The notes under the pieces: generated by a model | Told to the model about the DNA's origin: nothing | Seen by the model: only the letters and a program-made list of their open reading frames with translations | The model's database searches: none | In this document: positions 34,163 to 43,336 of the stretch, piece by piece | Position numbering within the stretch: the stretch's first letter is position 1 | How the letters are laid out: each line of letters starts with the position of its first letter | Assembly: GCA_934757245.1 (NCBI GenBank) | Contig: CAKVLH010000003.1 | Location: 159,698 to 223,697 of the forward strand | Source of the DNA: an uncultured Candidatus Melainabacteria bacterium | GTDB taxonomy: Bacteria > Cyanobacteriota > Vampirovibrionia > Gastranaerophilales > Gastranaerophilaceae | DNA: 64,000 bases | Direction of reading: 5' to 3' | Translations under genes and position numbers: made by a program

Positions 34163-36061
34163 ATGGACGGAAGAATTGATGGACAATTTACAATAAAACA
34201 AGGTGGCATAACTCAAGGAATTGCAAAAGAGTTAGGTCTGTCTTCTGCTGAATGCAAGCAAATGGGAAGTGTTTGGAACCAAGTCCTTACAGAGCTTAAC
34301 AATTCTGAAAATTACACTATTGAAAACAATGGTAAAAATAATCAAAATAATAGTTTTACAGTTCAAGCAGGAGCAGTCGTTAAATTTACAAAAGATTGTT
34401 GGCAAAAAATTGTTGATATTGTAAATAATGCTCTTAACAAAAATATCAAAGTGGCAGATGAAAATACAAGAGAAAATAATACAAAAATTGGGAATGATTT
34501 AATAGAACGTTTTAATACGAAATTCCCAAACACAAAATCGTCGACTTATTATGTAGCATTGGCAAACTATTTAGAAGCCAATAATGGTGATAGAGATAAA
34601 ATTAATGAGTTTAGAATGAATGCAGAAACGCTCAGTAAAATAAGCGAGCAAGAAAATATTGATGATGTTCCGACTGAGGAACGACAAGTGATGGAATGTC
34701 GGCATAGAGCTGAAATCATCACAAAATGGCTTAAAGAGCAAGGAATAAACGATGTACAAGAAATTATGATATGTACAAAAGATATTAATTTTGAAAAAGG
34801 AGAGCATGTTTTTAATGTAATAGGAATGGCAGAGGACGCTGATACTAAAAACCCTAGCACATGGGGAGAAAACGCAGTTGTTATAGACGTATGGTCTGGA
34901 AAAGTCTTTACTCCACAAGAAGCATTGGAATTTTTTAAGGATTTCTTTAACTATGATAGCGTAGATGATATTCAAACAGGAACTCATGAGGATATTCTTG
35001 GGTTATATAGACAAAAAAATACTCCAGCGAGTTATGAAGATATGCCTTCGCAAGATTTTGCAAATACAAAAGATGCTAGAGGTTTATATCTTGATAAATT
35101 AAACTTAACCGAAGAACAATTATTGAGTTTAACGATTGATAGTACAACAGTTTTATCAGAAGAACAACAAGCAATTTTAGATAAAGTAAAAGAAAATACT
35201 ATGAACCCTGGATTAAATATTCGTTCTTTACATGAACAAGGAATTACAGGTAAAGGCGTTCGAATTGCGATTATAGATTCTGATATTAGTGATAATCCCG
35301 AATTTAAAGACAGGGTTATTTCTCAAACAAACTTTGCTCAAAATAAAGACGGTGTTTACCATGGCAATGTTGTTTCATCTGTTGCAGTAGGGAAAGAATG
35401 TGGTGTCGCGCCGGACGCGGAATTGGCTTTTTATAGCGCAAATACTTGTGCAGAACACACAAAGGCGATTGAAAATGTTATTATTCAAAATGAAGAATAT
35501 AAGAAAAATGGTGAGCCATTAATTTCAGTTATATCTATAAGCTGTGGTTTTGATACTTGTGATGATTATAATAAACAAAACTATGAAACTTTAAGAGAAG
35601 TGATTGCAAAAGCTAAAGAAGCAGGTATCGCAGTTATAACAAATGACTTCGAACAAGAATATAAGCATTTCGCAGGAGCGGACAGAAATCCAAAGGCTGA
35701 CCCTAATGATAAAAATTCATATCGAATGGATAGATTCAGACGTGATGGTGAATGGTGGAATAAAAAAGACGATGAAGAAAAAGACCAAAAAATATTTATA
35801 CCTACAGAACATAGAACAGTTGCGGATGAATATGATGGTTATCGCTATGAAGGAAATTTTGGTGGCGATTCTTGGGGCGCACCATACATAGCAGGTGTTT
35901 TTGCTTTAGCAAAACAAGTAAAACCTGATGTAACTTATGAACAGTTCTATGATATTATGCAAAAAACAGCTGATAAGATGAATAACTATGATACAGGAAC
36001 TTATGCAGGCAAATTAATAAATCCTAAAGGGATTATAGAATATTTGCAAAATATGAACTAG
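34163..36061 (+). CDS. Fusion of a Cys-His-Asp papain-like domain with a subtilisin-family (S8) protease
   Basis: In the C-terminal half of this 632-residue protein the subtilase triad is visible. The residues are D372 in IAIIDSD, H400 in GVYHGNVVSS, oxyanion N494 in AVITND and S570 in GGDSWGAPYIAG (family GTSMATPHVAG). The N-terminal half has a second possible triad with the spacing and context of transglutaminase/papain-like folds: C179 in MECRHRAEIITKWL, H215 in GEHVFNVIG and D242 in VVIDVWSGKVF. No signal peptide is present. There is no Shine-Dalgarno before the ATG. The protein looks lineage-specific; whether it is exported is unknown. A terminator follows. Confidence 0.75.
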   Translation: MDGRIDGQFTIKQGGITQGIAKELGLSSAECKQMGSVWNQVLTELNNSENYTIENNGKNNQNNSFTVQAGAVVKFTKDCWQKIVDIVNNALNKNIKVADENTRENNTKIGNDLIERFNTKFPNTKSSTYYVALANYLEANNGDRDKINEFRMNAETLSKISEQENIDDVPTEERQVMECRHRAEIITKWLKEQGINDVQEIMICTKDINFEKGEHVFNVIGMAEDADTKNPSTWGENAVVIDVWSGKVFTPQEALEFFKDFFNYDSVDDIQTGTHEDILGLYRQKNTPASYEDMPSQDFANTKDARGLYLDKLNLTEEQLLSLTIDSTTVLSEEQQAILDKVKENTMNPGLNIRSLHEQGITGKGVRIAIIDSDISDNPEFKDRVISQTNFAQNKDGVYHGNVVSSVAVGKECGVAPDAELAFYSANTCAEHTKAIENVIIQNEEYKKNGEPLISVISISCGFDTCDDYNKQNYETLREVIAKAKEAGIAVITNDFEQEYKHFAGADRNPKADPNDKNSYRMDRFRRDGEWWNKKDDEEKDQKIFIPTEHRTVADEYDGYRYEGNFGGDSWGAPYIAGVFALAKQVKPDVTYEQFYDIMQKTADKMNNYDTGTYAGKLINPKGIIEYLQNMN

Positions 36062-36097
36062 TAAAATTATTGTAATACTTTAACAGATGGTTTAAAT

Positions 36098-36144
36098 AAA
36101 AAACAATGTACTAGAGCAAACTTGCTTTAGTACATTGTTTTTTT
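36098..36144. terminator. Bidirectional terminator
   Basis: AAAAAACAATGTACTA pairs with TAGTACATTGTTTTTTT between convergent genes. Confidence 0.9.
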
Positions 36145-36159
36145 GGTTATATCAATTTA

Positions 36160-37392
36160 TTAATTTTCCGGTTCGCCTGCGGTTTTACCATACTTACGAA
36201 TTGTTGCATTCAACAAGTTTTCTTGGTGTTTTTCTCTGTAGATTTGGCATAGAAGATTGTATGCGTATCTGTTGTATGGATTTTGGTGTAATATTGAATC
36301 CAATTGCTCAATCGCTGAGTTTGAACGTTTTGTGTAATAATCGATTAATGCAGGTAGAATTTCGGTCTTTTCATTTATATCAGTTGCGGTTGCAATTTCT
36401 GCACAGCTTTTAGCCTTATCAAATTCTTCTGCATCCAAATACATAACTGCAACTTCGTAATAAACTTCAGATTTGCTTCTTCTATCACTCTTCATTTGTG
36501 CAACAGCTTGGTATTCTTGAGCAGCTTTATCGTATTCTGCACGACGTCTGTATTGTTCAGCTAATGCCAATTTTGTTTCAATATCGTTTGCAACAACTTC
36601 ATCCAAGTTCTTTGTGTCATTTGTTACAGGAACATTCAATGTTGATAAGATTTCTGCAACTGTAAACATTTGTGATTTCTCTTCAGGAGTCGGTGCAACG
36701 TTTGTTACATCTGGAACTACTGAATATAATAGAGCTAATGTTTTTAAATCTCTTGTTGTAATCTCTGTATTGAATTTTGTTCCTACAGGATACATAACGT
36801 CATAAATACTTGGGCTTTTGCCGTTCAAACCAAGAGAAAGACCGATTTCTTGAAGAGCTGATGAGAACAATTGTTTAGAATCCAAATTGTGTCCTTTGTA
36901 ATCAACTTTTCGGAATGTAATAACTGAATCTTTAATAGTATTTCCGTTTAAATTGAATGATTGAGTACCGATTGTAGCTTTTTCATTGTTAACATTCTTG
37001 AAATAGCATTTCATATCTGCACCGGCTTCATCTTCAACAATTTCAAAACTTACAAGTCCATCACTAGCTCTTTCCCAAGATTTGTAAGCATTCAAAACAA
37101 CTTCTCTATAATAATCTGGTACATCCGGTGTGTCTTGAACGTATACTTTTAGTGGGAATGACGCTTTGTTCCAACGAACAATTTTACCGTTAGCAGCAAC
37201 TTCTCTAAAATAGCTGTCAATTACAGCCGCTTTAATTGTTTTTTCACTCATTGATTTGTCATAGCCGAGTGTGATTGCATAACTATTTTTTAGATTGAAT
37301 TCAGGTGTTGTGTCAGAAATTTTGTTGTTAATACTAAGTAAAGACATTGCGCCTGCTGTGATTAGTAATGTACAAATTGCTATCTTTTTCAT
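36160..37392 (-). CDS. Metzincin-like protein that has lost its zinc ligands, with TPR repeats
   Basis: The 410-residue protein has a signal peptide (MKKIAICTLLITAGAMSLLS). The metzincin-like part spans about 70-225: RWNKASFPLKVYVQD, AYKSWERASDGLVSFEIVED, then ALQEIGLSLGLNGKSPSIYD and the Met-turn VMYP. Family members read HEIGHALGL.GHS at this place. Here the three zinc-binding His are Q181, L185 and K192, while the Glu (182) and the Met-turn are kept. The C-terminal part (about 275-395) holds TPR-like helices. It is probably a non-catalytic exported binding protein. The upstream RBS is AGAGG. Confidence 0.8.
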   Translation of the reverse strand: MKKIAICTLLITAGAMSLLSINNKISDTTPEFNLKNSYAITLGYDKSMSEKTIKAAVIDSYFREVAANGKIVRWNKASFPLKVYVQDTPDVPDYYREVVLNAYKSWERASDGLVSFEIVEDEAGADMKCYFKNVNNEKATIGTQSFNLNGNTIKDSVITFRKVDYKGHNLDSKQLFSSALQEIGLSLGLNGKSPSIYDVMYPVGTKFNTEITTRDLKTLALLYSVVPDVTNVAPTPEEKSQMFTVAEILSTLNVPVTNDTKNLDEVVANDIETKLALAEQYRRRAEYDKAAQEYQAVAQMKSDRRSKSEVYYEVAVMYLDAEEFDKAKSCAEIATATDINEKTEILPALIDYYTKRSNSAIEQLDSILHQNPYNRYAYNLLCQIYREKHQENLLNATIRKYGKTAGEPEN

Positions 37393-37572
37393 ATTTTGAG
37401 AAACCTCTTTTTATATATTATTGTCTACATATTATGTTTTAAAACTCTGCAAAAAAATTTTTGCTATTTTCACTTAAAAATTATACAATATTTGACATAA
37501 CTTTACAATTAGCATGTTAATTATTGAAAGTTTGTAAATTTTAAGATAGAATCAGTTTATTAAGGAGGATAT

Positions 37573-37695
37573 ATGCACGAGTACGTTTTTAAGATGAAAA
37601 AAGGCGATATTGAAATCGAATTAAAATCAGACGATTTAGAATTTGTTGAAGAACAACTTAATAAATGGCGTGAAGAATTATTGCAGGATAAATAA
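37573..37695 (+). CDS. 40-residue protein resembling the N-terminus of its downstream neighbour
   Basis: A strong TAAGGAGG lies 5 bases before the ATG. The product begins MHEYVFKMKKGDIEIELKSD and ends LNKWREELLQDK. It aligns with residues 1-40 of the next gene (MSVYSFKITKGKYVLSLSTS...). Shared are Y-F-K-KG, the S-D step, VEEQ and a Trp. The stop TAA is 2 bp before the next ATG, so the two are translationally coupled. Function unknown. Confidence 0.8.
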   Translation: MHEYVFKMKKGDIEIELKSDDLEFVEEQLNKWREELLQDK

Positions 37696-37697
37696 TT

Positions 37698-38426
37698 ATG
37701 TCAGTTTATTCATTTAAAATAACTAAAGGAAAGTACGTATTATCTCTATCAACTTCTGACAAAGAACTTGTTGAAGAGCAATTTGCGTTGTGGGTAAGAA
37801 AAGCTTCTGAGTATGTTCAAAAGCATAAGGTTCAACAATGCAAAAATATGGTAAATTCTCAGATTCAAAATGAAAAAGAAATTACTCAAAAGAAAATTGA
37901 TGAGCAATTAAGAAGAATGCCAAAGCCTGAACCGGTTGAAGAACAACCACAAGTTTCTAAAGAAGAAAAGAATAAAAGTTTGGATATTTTTTATGCACCA
38001 CCTAAAAAAGAAGAAGAATACAAAACAACTGTCAATAATTCAGTTAATGAAGGCGGTGTGTTTGACAATATCTTAGAAAAATCAATTAACACACCTCAAA
38101 CAGAATTATCATTCAAACCAAGTCCTTCAATTAAAAAGGACAATGCGTTTTTGAATTTTATAAGTAGTAGAAATGTAGAAAGAAAAATCGATTATTTGCT
38201 GTTGACTGCTTATTATTTCACACAATATGAACAAAAACCAAGATTTACATTAAAACAATTGAATGCAAAATTAATGCAAAATATTGCTGTAATCATTGAT
38301 CATAGCGTGTTGCAAGAAGCTATCAATCGTGATTATATTGAGTGTTTACCTGATTTAACAGGACTTGTAGGTGCATCTGAATACCGTTTGACAGCTTATG
38401 GTGAAAAGGTTTTATTAGATGAGTAA
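37698..38426 (+). CDS. Hypothetical protein with duplicated small N-terminal domain and winged-helix-like C-terminus
   Basis: The 242 residues contain three parts. The N-terminal domain (1-45) is shared with the preceding 40-residue protein. A charged low-complexity linker covers about 60-150. A helical C-terminus at about 155-240 (NAFLNFISSRNVERKIDYLL...RFTLKQLNAKLMQ...EYRLTAYGEKVL) looks like a winged helix. The stop overlaps the mnmA start by 8 bases, so these three genes form an operon. A nucleic-acid-binding role is possible but unproven. Confidence 0.75.
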   Translation: MSVYSFKITKGKYVLSLSTSDKELVEEQFALWVRKASEYVQKHKVQQCKNMVNSQIQNEKEITQKKIDEQLRRMPKPEPVEEQPQVSKEEKNKSLDIFYAPPKKEEEYKTTVNNSVNEGGVFDNILEKSINTPQTELSFKPSPSIKKDNAFLNFISSRNVERKIDYLLLTAYYFTQYEQKPRFTLKQLNAKLMQNIAVIIDHSVLQEAINRDYIECLPDLTGLVGASEYRLTAYGEKVLLDE

Positions 38427-39456
38427 GGTTGCGGTTGCACTATCCGGTGGTGTTGATAGTAGCGTTACAGCTTTTTTACTTAAACAAGCTGGACATGAGG
38501 TTGTCGGAATTACTGCCAATACTACAAATTCAGAGGATGCTCGACAGGTTGTTGAAAATGCAAAAGTAGTAGCTGAAAAATTGGATATTCCGTTTTACGA
38601 ATTTGATGCGACAAAGATTTTCCAAGAAAAAGTTGTTAAGTATTTTGAGGACTCATATAAATCGGGAGAAACACCAAACCCTTGCATAATGTGCAATAAG
38701 TACATGAAATGGGGCGCGCTTTTTGATTATGCAACACAAGAGTTGGGTGTGGATTTTGTTGCAACAGGTCATTATGCAAATATTAAAGAAGAAAATGGTT
38801 TTTATAAATTGTATCCGGCTTCTGATGAGCATAAAGACCAATTATATTTCTTGTTTTTGTTAGGACAAGACAGATTAAAAAAGACTTTGTTTCCGCTTTC
38901 TACATACAAAAAGGACGAAGTTCGGAAAATTGCATTTGATAATGATTTGCCTAGTAAATCTTCAAAAGAAAGTCAAGATATTTGCTTTATTAAGGCACCG
39001 ATGACAACAAAAAAATATTTGAATAATTTGTTCGAATCTAAAGACGGATTGTTTTTAGAAGATGGAACTAATAAGGTTATGGGTAAGCATACCGGTTTTT
39101 GGCAATACACAATTGGGCAGAGAAAAGGTATCGGACTTGCTGCGCCTGAAGCTCTTTATGTTACAAAAATTAATGCAGAAAAAAATATTGTTTACGTTGG
39201 ATACAAAGATAAATTATTCGCTGATTCTTTAGTTTTAAATGATGTAAATTGGAGTTATCCGCAAACAGAAAATGAGTTTGAAGCACTGGTAAAAATCCGA
39301 TATAACATGAGAGCGGTACCGGCAAAAATTAAAGTTGAAGATAATATGGTTGAAATAAAATTCAATGAACCTGTTTCTGCTATAGCTAAAGGTCAGGCAT
39401 GCGTAATTTATTCCGCTAAAGACGGACATTTACTTGGTGGGGCTTTTGTAAAATAA
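38419..39456 (+). CDS. mnmA: tRNA-uridine 2-sulfurtransferase MnmA
   Basis: MnmA thiolates U34 of Lys, Glu and Gln tRNAs. The 345-residue protein has the PP-loop SGGVDSS (9-15), the catalytic Cys in NPCIMCNKYMKWG (C92, with C89 where most bacteria have Asp), the second catalytic Cys in ESQDICFI (C189), and IGQRKGIGL. Its C-terminal beta domain is complete. It overlaps the preceding gene by 8 bases. Confidence 0.95.
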   Translation: MSKVAVALSGGVDSSVTAFLLKQAGHEVVGITANTTNSEDARQVVENAKVVAEKLDIPFYEFDATKIFQEKVVKYFEDSYKSGETPNPCIMCNKYMKWGALFDYATQELGVDFVATGHYANIKEENGFYKLYPASDEHKDQLYFLFLLGQDRLKKTLFPLSTYKKDEVRKIAFDNDLPSKSSKESQDICFIKAPMTTKKYLNNLFESKDGLFLEDGTNKVMGKHTGFWQYTIGQRKGIGLAAPEALYVTKINAEKNIVYVGYKDKLFADSLVLNDVNWSYPQTENEFEALVKIRYNMRAVPAKIKVEDNMVEIKFNEPVSAIAKGQACVIYSAKDGHLLGGAFVK

Positions 39457-39473
39457 AATCTTGTATTAATAGC

Positions 39474-40301
39474 TTAATAATAAAGTTCTTGTATAATTCC
39501 AATAATTTTATTTAAGAAGTTTTTATATTTAATTCTATCGGCAGAGCCTGAAAGAACAATATCAGCATGCTTTTTGCAAGGTCTGATGTGCACTTCTGCT
39601 TTATCATTCGCATTTTTGTAGATATAATCAGCGGAATCACCTAAATCACGTTCTTTTGCCCTTACATAAAAACGTTCTTTTTTTATTTTTTCGTCAATGT
39701 CCACGTAAATCTTGAAATCAAATGCATCTTTAATTTTTTCAGTAAGCGTAAATAAACCTTCTGAAATAATAATTTTAGAAGGTTTAGCTAATGTATAATT
39801 ATCATGTCTAATCGCGGTACCGCTCATGTCATATTTAGGAAGGTAAATTTCTTTACCAGACAATAATTCTTTGATGTGTTTGTTCATCAATTCCAATTCT
39901 AAAGCTTGAGGAACATCCAAATCATAATGTTTTGCAAATTCAGAGAAGCTACCTGCAGCTTTTACCATTTCTGAACGGTCATAATAATAATCATCTGTAT
40001 TAACACGAGTTATTGCATCGTCTATATTAAATTCTGTGGCAAAAGATTCAATTGTATCAATTAAATCCATTGTGATTGTAGATTTGCCACTTGCAGTTTC
40101 TCCCGCAATACCGATTGACGCAGGCATTTTTATTCTACCTGATAAATATCCTGCAATTTTCTTTATAACAAATGGGTTATAACTAATGAGAATAGAACCG
40201 CTGGCTTTAAGCTCATTTTCAAAAACAAGTGTTAAATAATGCTCTAGCTCTTCATGAATGTTTGTTGGTTTTGTTATGTTTTGTGAAGTTGTTTGTATCA
40301 T
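39474..40301 (-). CDS. Uridine kinase/phosphoribulokinase-family protein
   Basis: The 275-residue P-loop kinase has an N-terminal extension of about 55 residues. The uridine-kinase-type core follows: Walker A GETASGKST (67-75), NTDDYYYDRSEM (acceptor-binding DDYY), YDLDVPQALE, PKYDMSGTAIRHD, IIISEGLFTL and a DID..R..E lid region. Uridine or another nucleoside, or a sugar, may be the substrate. The extension and the missing canonical Udk tail leave it unresolved. It converges on mnmA with a 17-bp gap. Confidence 0.8.
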   Translation of the reverse strand: MIQTTSQNITKPTNIHEELEHYLTLVFENELKASGSILISYNPFVIKKIAGYLSGRIKMPASIGIAGETASGKSTITMDLIDTIESFATEFNIDDAITRVNTDDYYYDRSEMVKAAGSFSEFAKHYDLDVPQALELELMNKHIKELLSGKEIYLPKYDMSGTAIRHDNYTLAKPSKIIISEGLFTLTEKIKDAFDFKIYVDIDEKIKKERFYVRAKERDLGDSADYIYKNANDKAEVHIRPCKKHADIVLSGSADRIKYKNFLNKIIGIIQELYY

Positions 40302-40478
40302 AAATCTTCTTCTTTCTTTGTTCTATTATACACAATTTAAAACAAAAGAAAAGATTTTTTTGTCATTACAGGAAAGAATATTTACAAATTTTCACAATCC
40401 AAAAAATAATAAATATGTTTATCTTAATATTTTGTAATAATTAAGCAAATTTCAGACAAGAAATGTTTTTATATAAAT

Positions 40479-41846
40479 ATGGATAGTGTGTCATTACAAA
40501 ATTTAAATAATATTTATAAAACAGCTCAAGTTCAGAAAAAGAATTCTGTGAGCACAGCTCAAACTGCGCCGATTGAAACGCAAATGTCAGCGCCAAACTT
40601 CAGGGCTTATACTTCAGCTGTATCTATAAGAACAACTTTGGCAAACAAAGATGAACGTAAAAAATATGAAGCTTTAACTAATGAATTAGATTTGCCATAT
40701 AGAAAAAAACTTGAATTTGCTTTGAAATCCGGACAATTATTGAAAAACAATTCAAATGATAAAAGTACGGTTTTAGACAACTTACACAAAATTATTACGG
40801 AAGATAGAGACCCCGGATTGGATAAAGTTGTTATTTTAAAAGAATGCTTAGATATTCTCTCAAACCCTTATGTTATTACACAAACTTGTGAAGATATTCC
40901 AAATCAGTATAAACGCCAAGTAATCGGTTTAATTACAAATTTGTCAGAAGATCCGAATGAAATAGCAAAAACAAAATGGGAACTTGATAATATGCACACA
41001 GGCACTTGTCCTGCTGCAAGTATAGAATTTGATTTAGCAACAAAACACACTGCTGAATTCTTTAGAATGGTAGAAGGTTTGACCTCTCCGAATAATGAAG
41101 TTGTGAAAACTATCAAGATGGATAATTTATCTCAAAAATCTAATGATGCAATATGGTTACTTAAAACATTTAAAACTCCACATCAAATGAATGGTTTTGA
41201 GTCTGCTCAAGTTTTATTGAAACCAGATGAGAATGCAATAATTAGAGCGCGTATTCAAAATAGTAATCGCGACCCCGGAGAACGTTCGATTATTGATGTT
41301 TTAATGCAATCAACATTAATGCAGTTAGGCTCACAACAAACTTATAACTCTTTAATCGATAAACGAGCACCGAACGAATGGACACAAGAAGATGGCGGTT
41401 TAATTGATTTTGAAAAAACTTACGTAGAATCTGTAGTCGAAGATAAAAACACAACTTCTGTAACTTATCAAAAAGTTGATGAGAACGGACGTCTAAGCGG
41501 TTATGAAAAAGATTTCAAAACAATAAAGAAAGAATTATTAGATACTCTCAAAATGGGACACAATATAATTATTGGCTATACTTGGCCTGATCCTGAAAAT
41601 GGCAATCGATTGGCAGGACATGAAATAACAATTGTAGGCTATAAAGTAAAACCTGATGGTGAAGGTGTATTTATTTGCCAGGATTCAGATGATAATATTG
41701 CAGCTCCAATTGAAATGAGTGAAAAAGAATTGTTGCCAAAAATTCATCATGCAGGACTTCCGGATGAAATAGCTTCCAGAGATTTTAAATATCAAGATAG
41801 TTGGGAAGTTGGACTAGATGAATTTCAAAAGCTTAAAACAGCTTAA
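40479..41846 (+). CDS. Papain/C39-like cysteine peptidase-like protein with N-terminal NFRA motif
   Basis: Residues MHTGTCPAASIEF put C177 in a typical papain-fold helix start. GHEITIVGYKV (H381) and FICQDSDD (D402/D404) complete a Cys-His-Asp arrangement as in C39-like peptidases. The 455-residue protein has no signal peptide. Its first 50 residues are Ser/Gln/Thr-rich with NFRAY at 40-44, which matches the FKA-type motif of two other proteins in this window. No Shine-Dalgarno is seen before the ATG. The target is unknown. Confidence 0.65.
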   Translation: MDSVSLQNLNNIYKTAQVQKKNSVSTAQTAPIETQMSAPNFRAYTSAVSIRTTLANKDERKKYEALTNELDLPYRKKLEFALKSGQLLKNNSNDKSTVLDNLHKIITEDRDPGLDKVVILKECLDILSNPYVITQTCEDIPNQYKRQVIGLITNLSEDPNEIAKTKWELDNMHTGTCPAASIEFDLATKHTAEFFRMVEGLTSPNNEVVKTIKMDNLSQKSNDAIWLLKTFKTPHQMNGFESAQVLLKPDENAIIRARIQNSNRDPGERSIIDVLMQSTLMQLGSQQTYNSLIDKRAPNEWTQEDGGLIDFEKTYVESVVEDKNTTSVTYQKVDENGRLSGYEKDFKTIKKELLDTLKMGHNIIIGYTWPDPENGNRLAGHEITIVGYKVKPDGEGVFICQDSDDNIAAPIEMSEKELLPKIHHAGLPDEIASRDFKYQDSWEVGLDEFQKLKTA

Positions 41847-41897
41847 TCTTATAGTTCAATCACAATCTTTATGCTATGATTTCTCTAAGGAGAAATC

Positions 41898-42521
41898 ATG
41901 TTTCAGCAATTTTCACCAAACATGTTAAAGACTTATGAGCTTTGTCCTAAAAAGTTCTATTTAAAGTATGTTAAAGGCATTTCTATGCCGGTTAATGATG
42001 ATATTTTTGAATTTGGTAAAAATATACACGCACTTGCTTCATATTACTTGCGTGGTGAAAATTTAGAAAATATGGAGAAATCTTTAAGTGAACGTGAGAA
42101 ATTAGTATGGGAACACTTGCGCTCTATAAAATATTTTAGTTATGAAGTCATAAACACCGAATATAATTTGGCGGTCAGAATTGGAAATCATTTCTTTGGC
42201 GGACGATTAGATGCTTTGGTTAAAAATGATGATACATACTATATTTTAGATTATAAAACCGGTTCTGCTCCTAAAAATGCAAAATACGACTTTCAAACAA
42301 TAATATATATTCTTGCAGTAAAAGAATTCTTTAAAACTGACAAAATTACATTTGTCTATATCGATTTAAAAAACAAAGAGGAAGTTAAAATAGAATATTC
42401 TCCCGAAATGGAAGTTCAATATAAAGAGAAAATATTAACGGCTGTGGAAAATATTAAAAAAGAGGAAGAACCTCTTAAGAAAAAAGATTGCAAATGCGAA
42501 TATGAATTAATTTGCTACTAA
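41898..42521 (+). CDS. PD-(D/E)XK (RecB/Cas4-like) nuclease-family protein
   Basis: The 207-residue protein has the RecB-family nuclease signatures. SPNMLKTYELCPKKFYLKYV lies at the N-terminus. A GRLDALVK segment gives the catalytic Asp, and YILDYKTG gives D-x-K. A helix with a Gln follows (DFQTIIYILAV). A C-terminal CKCEYELIC together with the N-terminal Cys resembles the Fe-S ligands of AddB/Cas4-like members. AAGGAG precedes the ATG. No CRISPR or recombination genes are adjacent, so its repair or defence role is open. Confidence 0.85.
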   Translation: MFQQFSPNMLKTYELCPKKFYLKYVKGISMPVNDDIFEFGKNIHALASYYLRGENLENMEKSLSEREKLVWEHLRSIKYFSYEVINTEYNLAVRIGNHFFGGRLDALVKNDDTYYILDYKTGSAPKNAKYDFQTIIYILAVKEFFKTDKITFVYIDLKNKEEVKIEYSPEMEVQYKEKILTAVENIKKEEEPLKKKDCKCEYELICY

Positions 42522-42701
42522 GCTTTAACAACAAAATGGTTGTTTTTATAAATAAAAGAATGATTAAAATATTTAAAAAGCATGCAAAACTTATAAAATA
42601 GTGCAATTTCCAAAATTTTGTTTAATTAATAAATTAACCTAAGTATAAAAAAACAATCATTAATAAATCTTTACAAAAACGCTAAAATTTAATAAAACTG
42701 C

Positions 42702-42729
42702 TTGCATTGAGATTTTTAGCAGTTATTAT
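42702..42729 (+). promoter_or_regulatory. Possible promoter of the infA-rpsI operon
   Basis: TTGCAT and TATTAT are separated by 16 bases, about 55 bases before infA. A small GATG...CATC hairpin follows. Evidence is consensus similarity only. Confidence 0.4.
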
Positions 42730-42784
42730 TAAATAAGATGTCATCATGTGGCATCATATTGACAGCCGAAAATAGAGGAAAATA

Positions 42785-43000
42785 ATGGCAAAAGACGTTA
42801 TAGAAATAGAAGGTACGATTCTTGAATCCATGCCAAATGCAATGTTCAGAGTAAAACTCGAAAATGATCATGAAATTTTGGCACACATCTCAGGTAAAAT
42901 CAGAAAAAACTTTATCAGAATTTTACCGGGGGATAGAGTAAAGGTTGAGATGACGCCTTATGACTTGAGCAAAGGCAGAATTACATTCCGCTTAAAATAG
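42785..43000 (+). CDS. infA: Translation initiation factor IF-1
   Basis: The 71-residue S1/OB-fold protein reads [34 protein letters not shown] and [17 protein letters not shown], the standard IF-1 sequence. It blocks the A site during initiation. AGAGG precedes the ATG. It opens a split ribosomal-protein operon: secY, adk and map are not adjacent here. Confidence 0.97.
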   Translation: MAKDVIEIEGTILESMPNAMFRVKLENDHEILAHISGKIRKNFIRILPGDRVKVEMTPYDLSKGRITFRLK

Positions 43001-43038
43001 AATTAAAACAGTAATACATAAATAAAAAGGAAAAAACA

Positions 43039-43152
43039 ATGAAAACAAGATCATCAGTAAAACCTATGTGCGACAAATGCAAGGTTATTAAGAGAAAAGG
43101 CAGAGTTGCCGTAATTTGCGAAAACCCTAAGCACAAACAAAGACAAGGTTAA
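43039..43152 (+). CDS. rpmJ: 50S ribosomal protein L36
   Basis: The 37 residues [20 protein letters not shown]...[13 protein letters not shown] are the short zinc-ribbon L36 with Cys, Cys, Cys and His ligands intact. AAGGA lies upstream. A palindromic element begins 5 bp after the stop. Confidence 0.97.
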   Translation: MKTRSSVKPMCDKCKVIKRKGRVAVICENPKHKQRQG

Positions 43153-43157
43153 TTTAA

Positions 43158-43292
43158 AGGGAATGAGGCAATAGGGTAATAAGGGAATAAGAGAGAAAAT
43201 TCGCTTCGCTCATATTACCAAAGTAAAACATAAGTAAAAAAGAAGAAATTAATAACCACTTATTTCCTCATTACCTTATTCCCCTATTCCCT
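43158..43292. repeat. Palindromic element GGGAATAAGG, copy 3 (subtype II)
   Basis: Left arm GGGAATGAGGCAATAGGG and right arm CCTCATTACCTTATTCCCC enclose TCGCTTCGCTCATATTACC and AAGTAAAACATAAG. It lies between rpmJ and rpsM. Confidence 0.92.
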
Positions 43293-43336
43293 TCAAAAGA
43301 GAAAAGTTAAGTACAAAAACATAAAGGAAACAAAAC

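Noticed and set aside
34567..34987. Two overlapping minus-strand ORFs (97 and 138 codons) in the protease gene
   Set aside because: Antisense to the fusion protease, with no RBS or domain.
41898..42521. Cas4 as part of a CRISPR locus
   Set aside because: The nuclease fold fits, but no cas genes or repeats are adjacent, so only the RecB-like family is claimed.
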